Below, in pieces: positions 63,966 through 64,000 of a DNA stretch of 64,000 nt (positions are counted from its first letter, which is position 1; each line of letters starts with the position of its first letter). The stretch lies in NCBI GenBank assembly GCA_002428965.1, contig DIYI01000009.1, positions 62,001 to 126,000 of the forward strand, written 5' to 3'. This stretch comes from Jejuia sp. UBA6058. Its GTDB lineage: Bacteria; Bacteroidota; Bacteroidia; Flavobacteriales; Flavobacteriaceae. Both the position numbers and the translations under genes were made by a program. Under the pieces are notes generated by a model that worked only from the letters and a program-made list of their open reading frames with translations, was not told the DNA's origin and made no database searches.

Positions 63966-64000
63966 TAAAAAAAGGTTGTCGAAAATGACAACCTTTTTTT
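63966..64000 (-). terminator. Bidirectional terminator at the right edge
   Basis: GGTTGTC (63974-63980) pairs with GACAACC (63987-63993), with T/A tracts on both sides. It lies 17 bp upstream of the HTTM start codon. It ends a gene beyond the window or may act as an attenuator of the HTTM-receptor operon. Confidence 0.65.

Overview
The window looks like a chromosomal segment of a flavobacterium (Bacteroidota, family Flavobacteriaceae). Reasons: AT-rich DNA; many secreted proteins with type IX secretion (T9SS) C-terminal sorting domains; SusC-like receptors with CarboxypepD_reg domains; BshC for bacillithiol; a Bacteroidota-specific small ribosomal protein after rpmB-rpmG; promoters with the TAnnTTTG -7 box; almost no Shine-Dalgarno sequences; and intergenic palindromic repeats of flavobacterial type. 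No rRNA, tRNA, CRISPR array, prophage or intact insertion sequence was seen.

Layout. 0-7.6 kb: the end of a parvulin-type isomerase gene, a LETM1/TerB-like protein, a beta-barrel protein, a DUF922-DUF3820 pair, a LysM plus periplasmic-binding protein, and guaA. 7.6-12.4 kb: two tandem paralogous TPR-membrane-LuxR-HTH regulators, then a control region (11-bp tandem repeat, -7 box, strongly folding leader) and two small paralogous lipoproteins. 12.5-15 kb: bshC and an esterase-like lipoprotein. 15-24.7 kb: a minus-strand operon of secreted proteins, including an 1803-residue leucine-rich-repeat protein and a tail-fibre/peptidase-G2-like protein. 25-30 kb: a collagen-like PhoX-type lipoprotein, a di-haem peroxidase and a CarboxypepD_reg protein. 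30-31.5 kb: a TetR regulator and a short-chain dehydrogenase with matching operators. 31.5-39.5 kb: a T9SS type B protein, rimO, two tandem serine hydrolases, an amidase and small proteins. 39.5-48 kb: housekeeping genes (ftsY, a bL38-like protein, rpmG, rpmB, cinA, an Hpt protein, a FAH-family protein, an exonuclease, a dihydrolipoyl acyltransferase, a glycosyltransferase, recR). 48-64 kb: a sodium/solute symporter, a CoA-binding protein, a TonB-type receptor, a KAS III enzyme, htpG, an FKBP lipoprotein, two membrane proteins, guaB, and a TonB receptor coupled to an HTTM protein.

Most interesting points. (1) The 11.46-11.68 kb control region combines a probable activator site with a long structured 5' leader, directly after two LuxR-type regulators. 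(2) Direct TGTCCA pairs with the same 11-bp spacing flank the beta-barrel gene that heads the LRR operon. (3) Two copies of a structured repeat (5' GGGCGTT, GGGTCGGGC, 3' AACGC) occur at 40.6 and 43.9 kb, one with another repeat nested in its loop. (4) The LRR operon has an unusual gene content. Everything here comes from reading the sequence; no database search was run.
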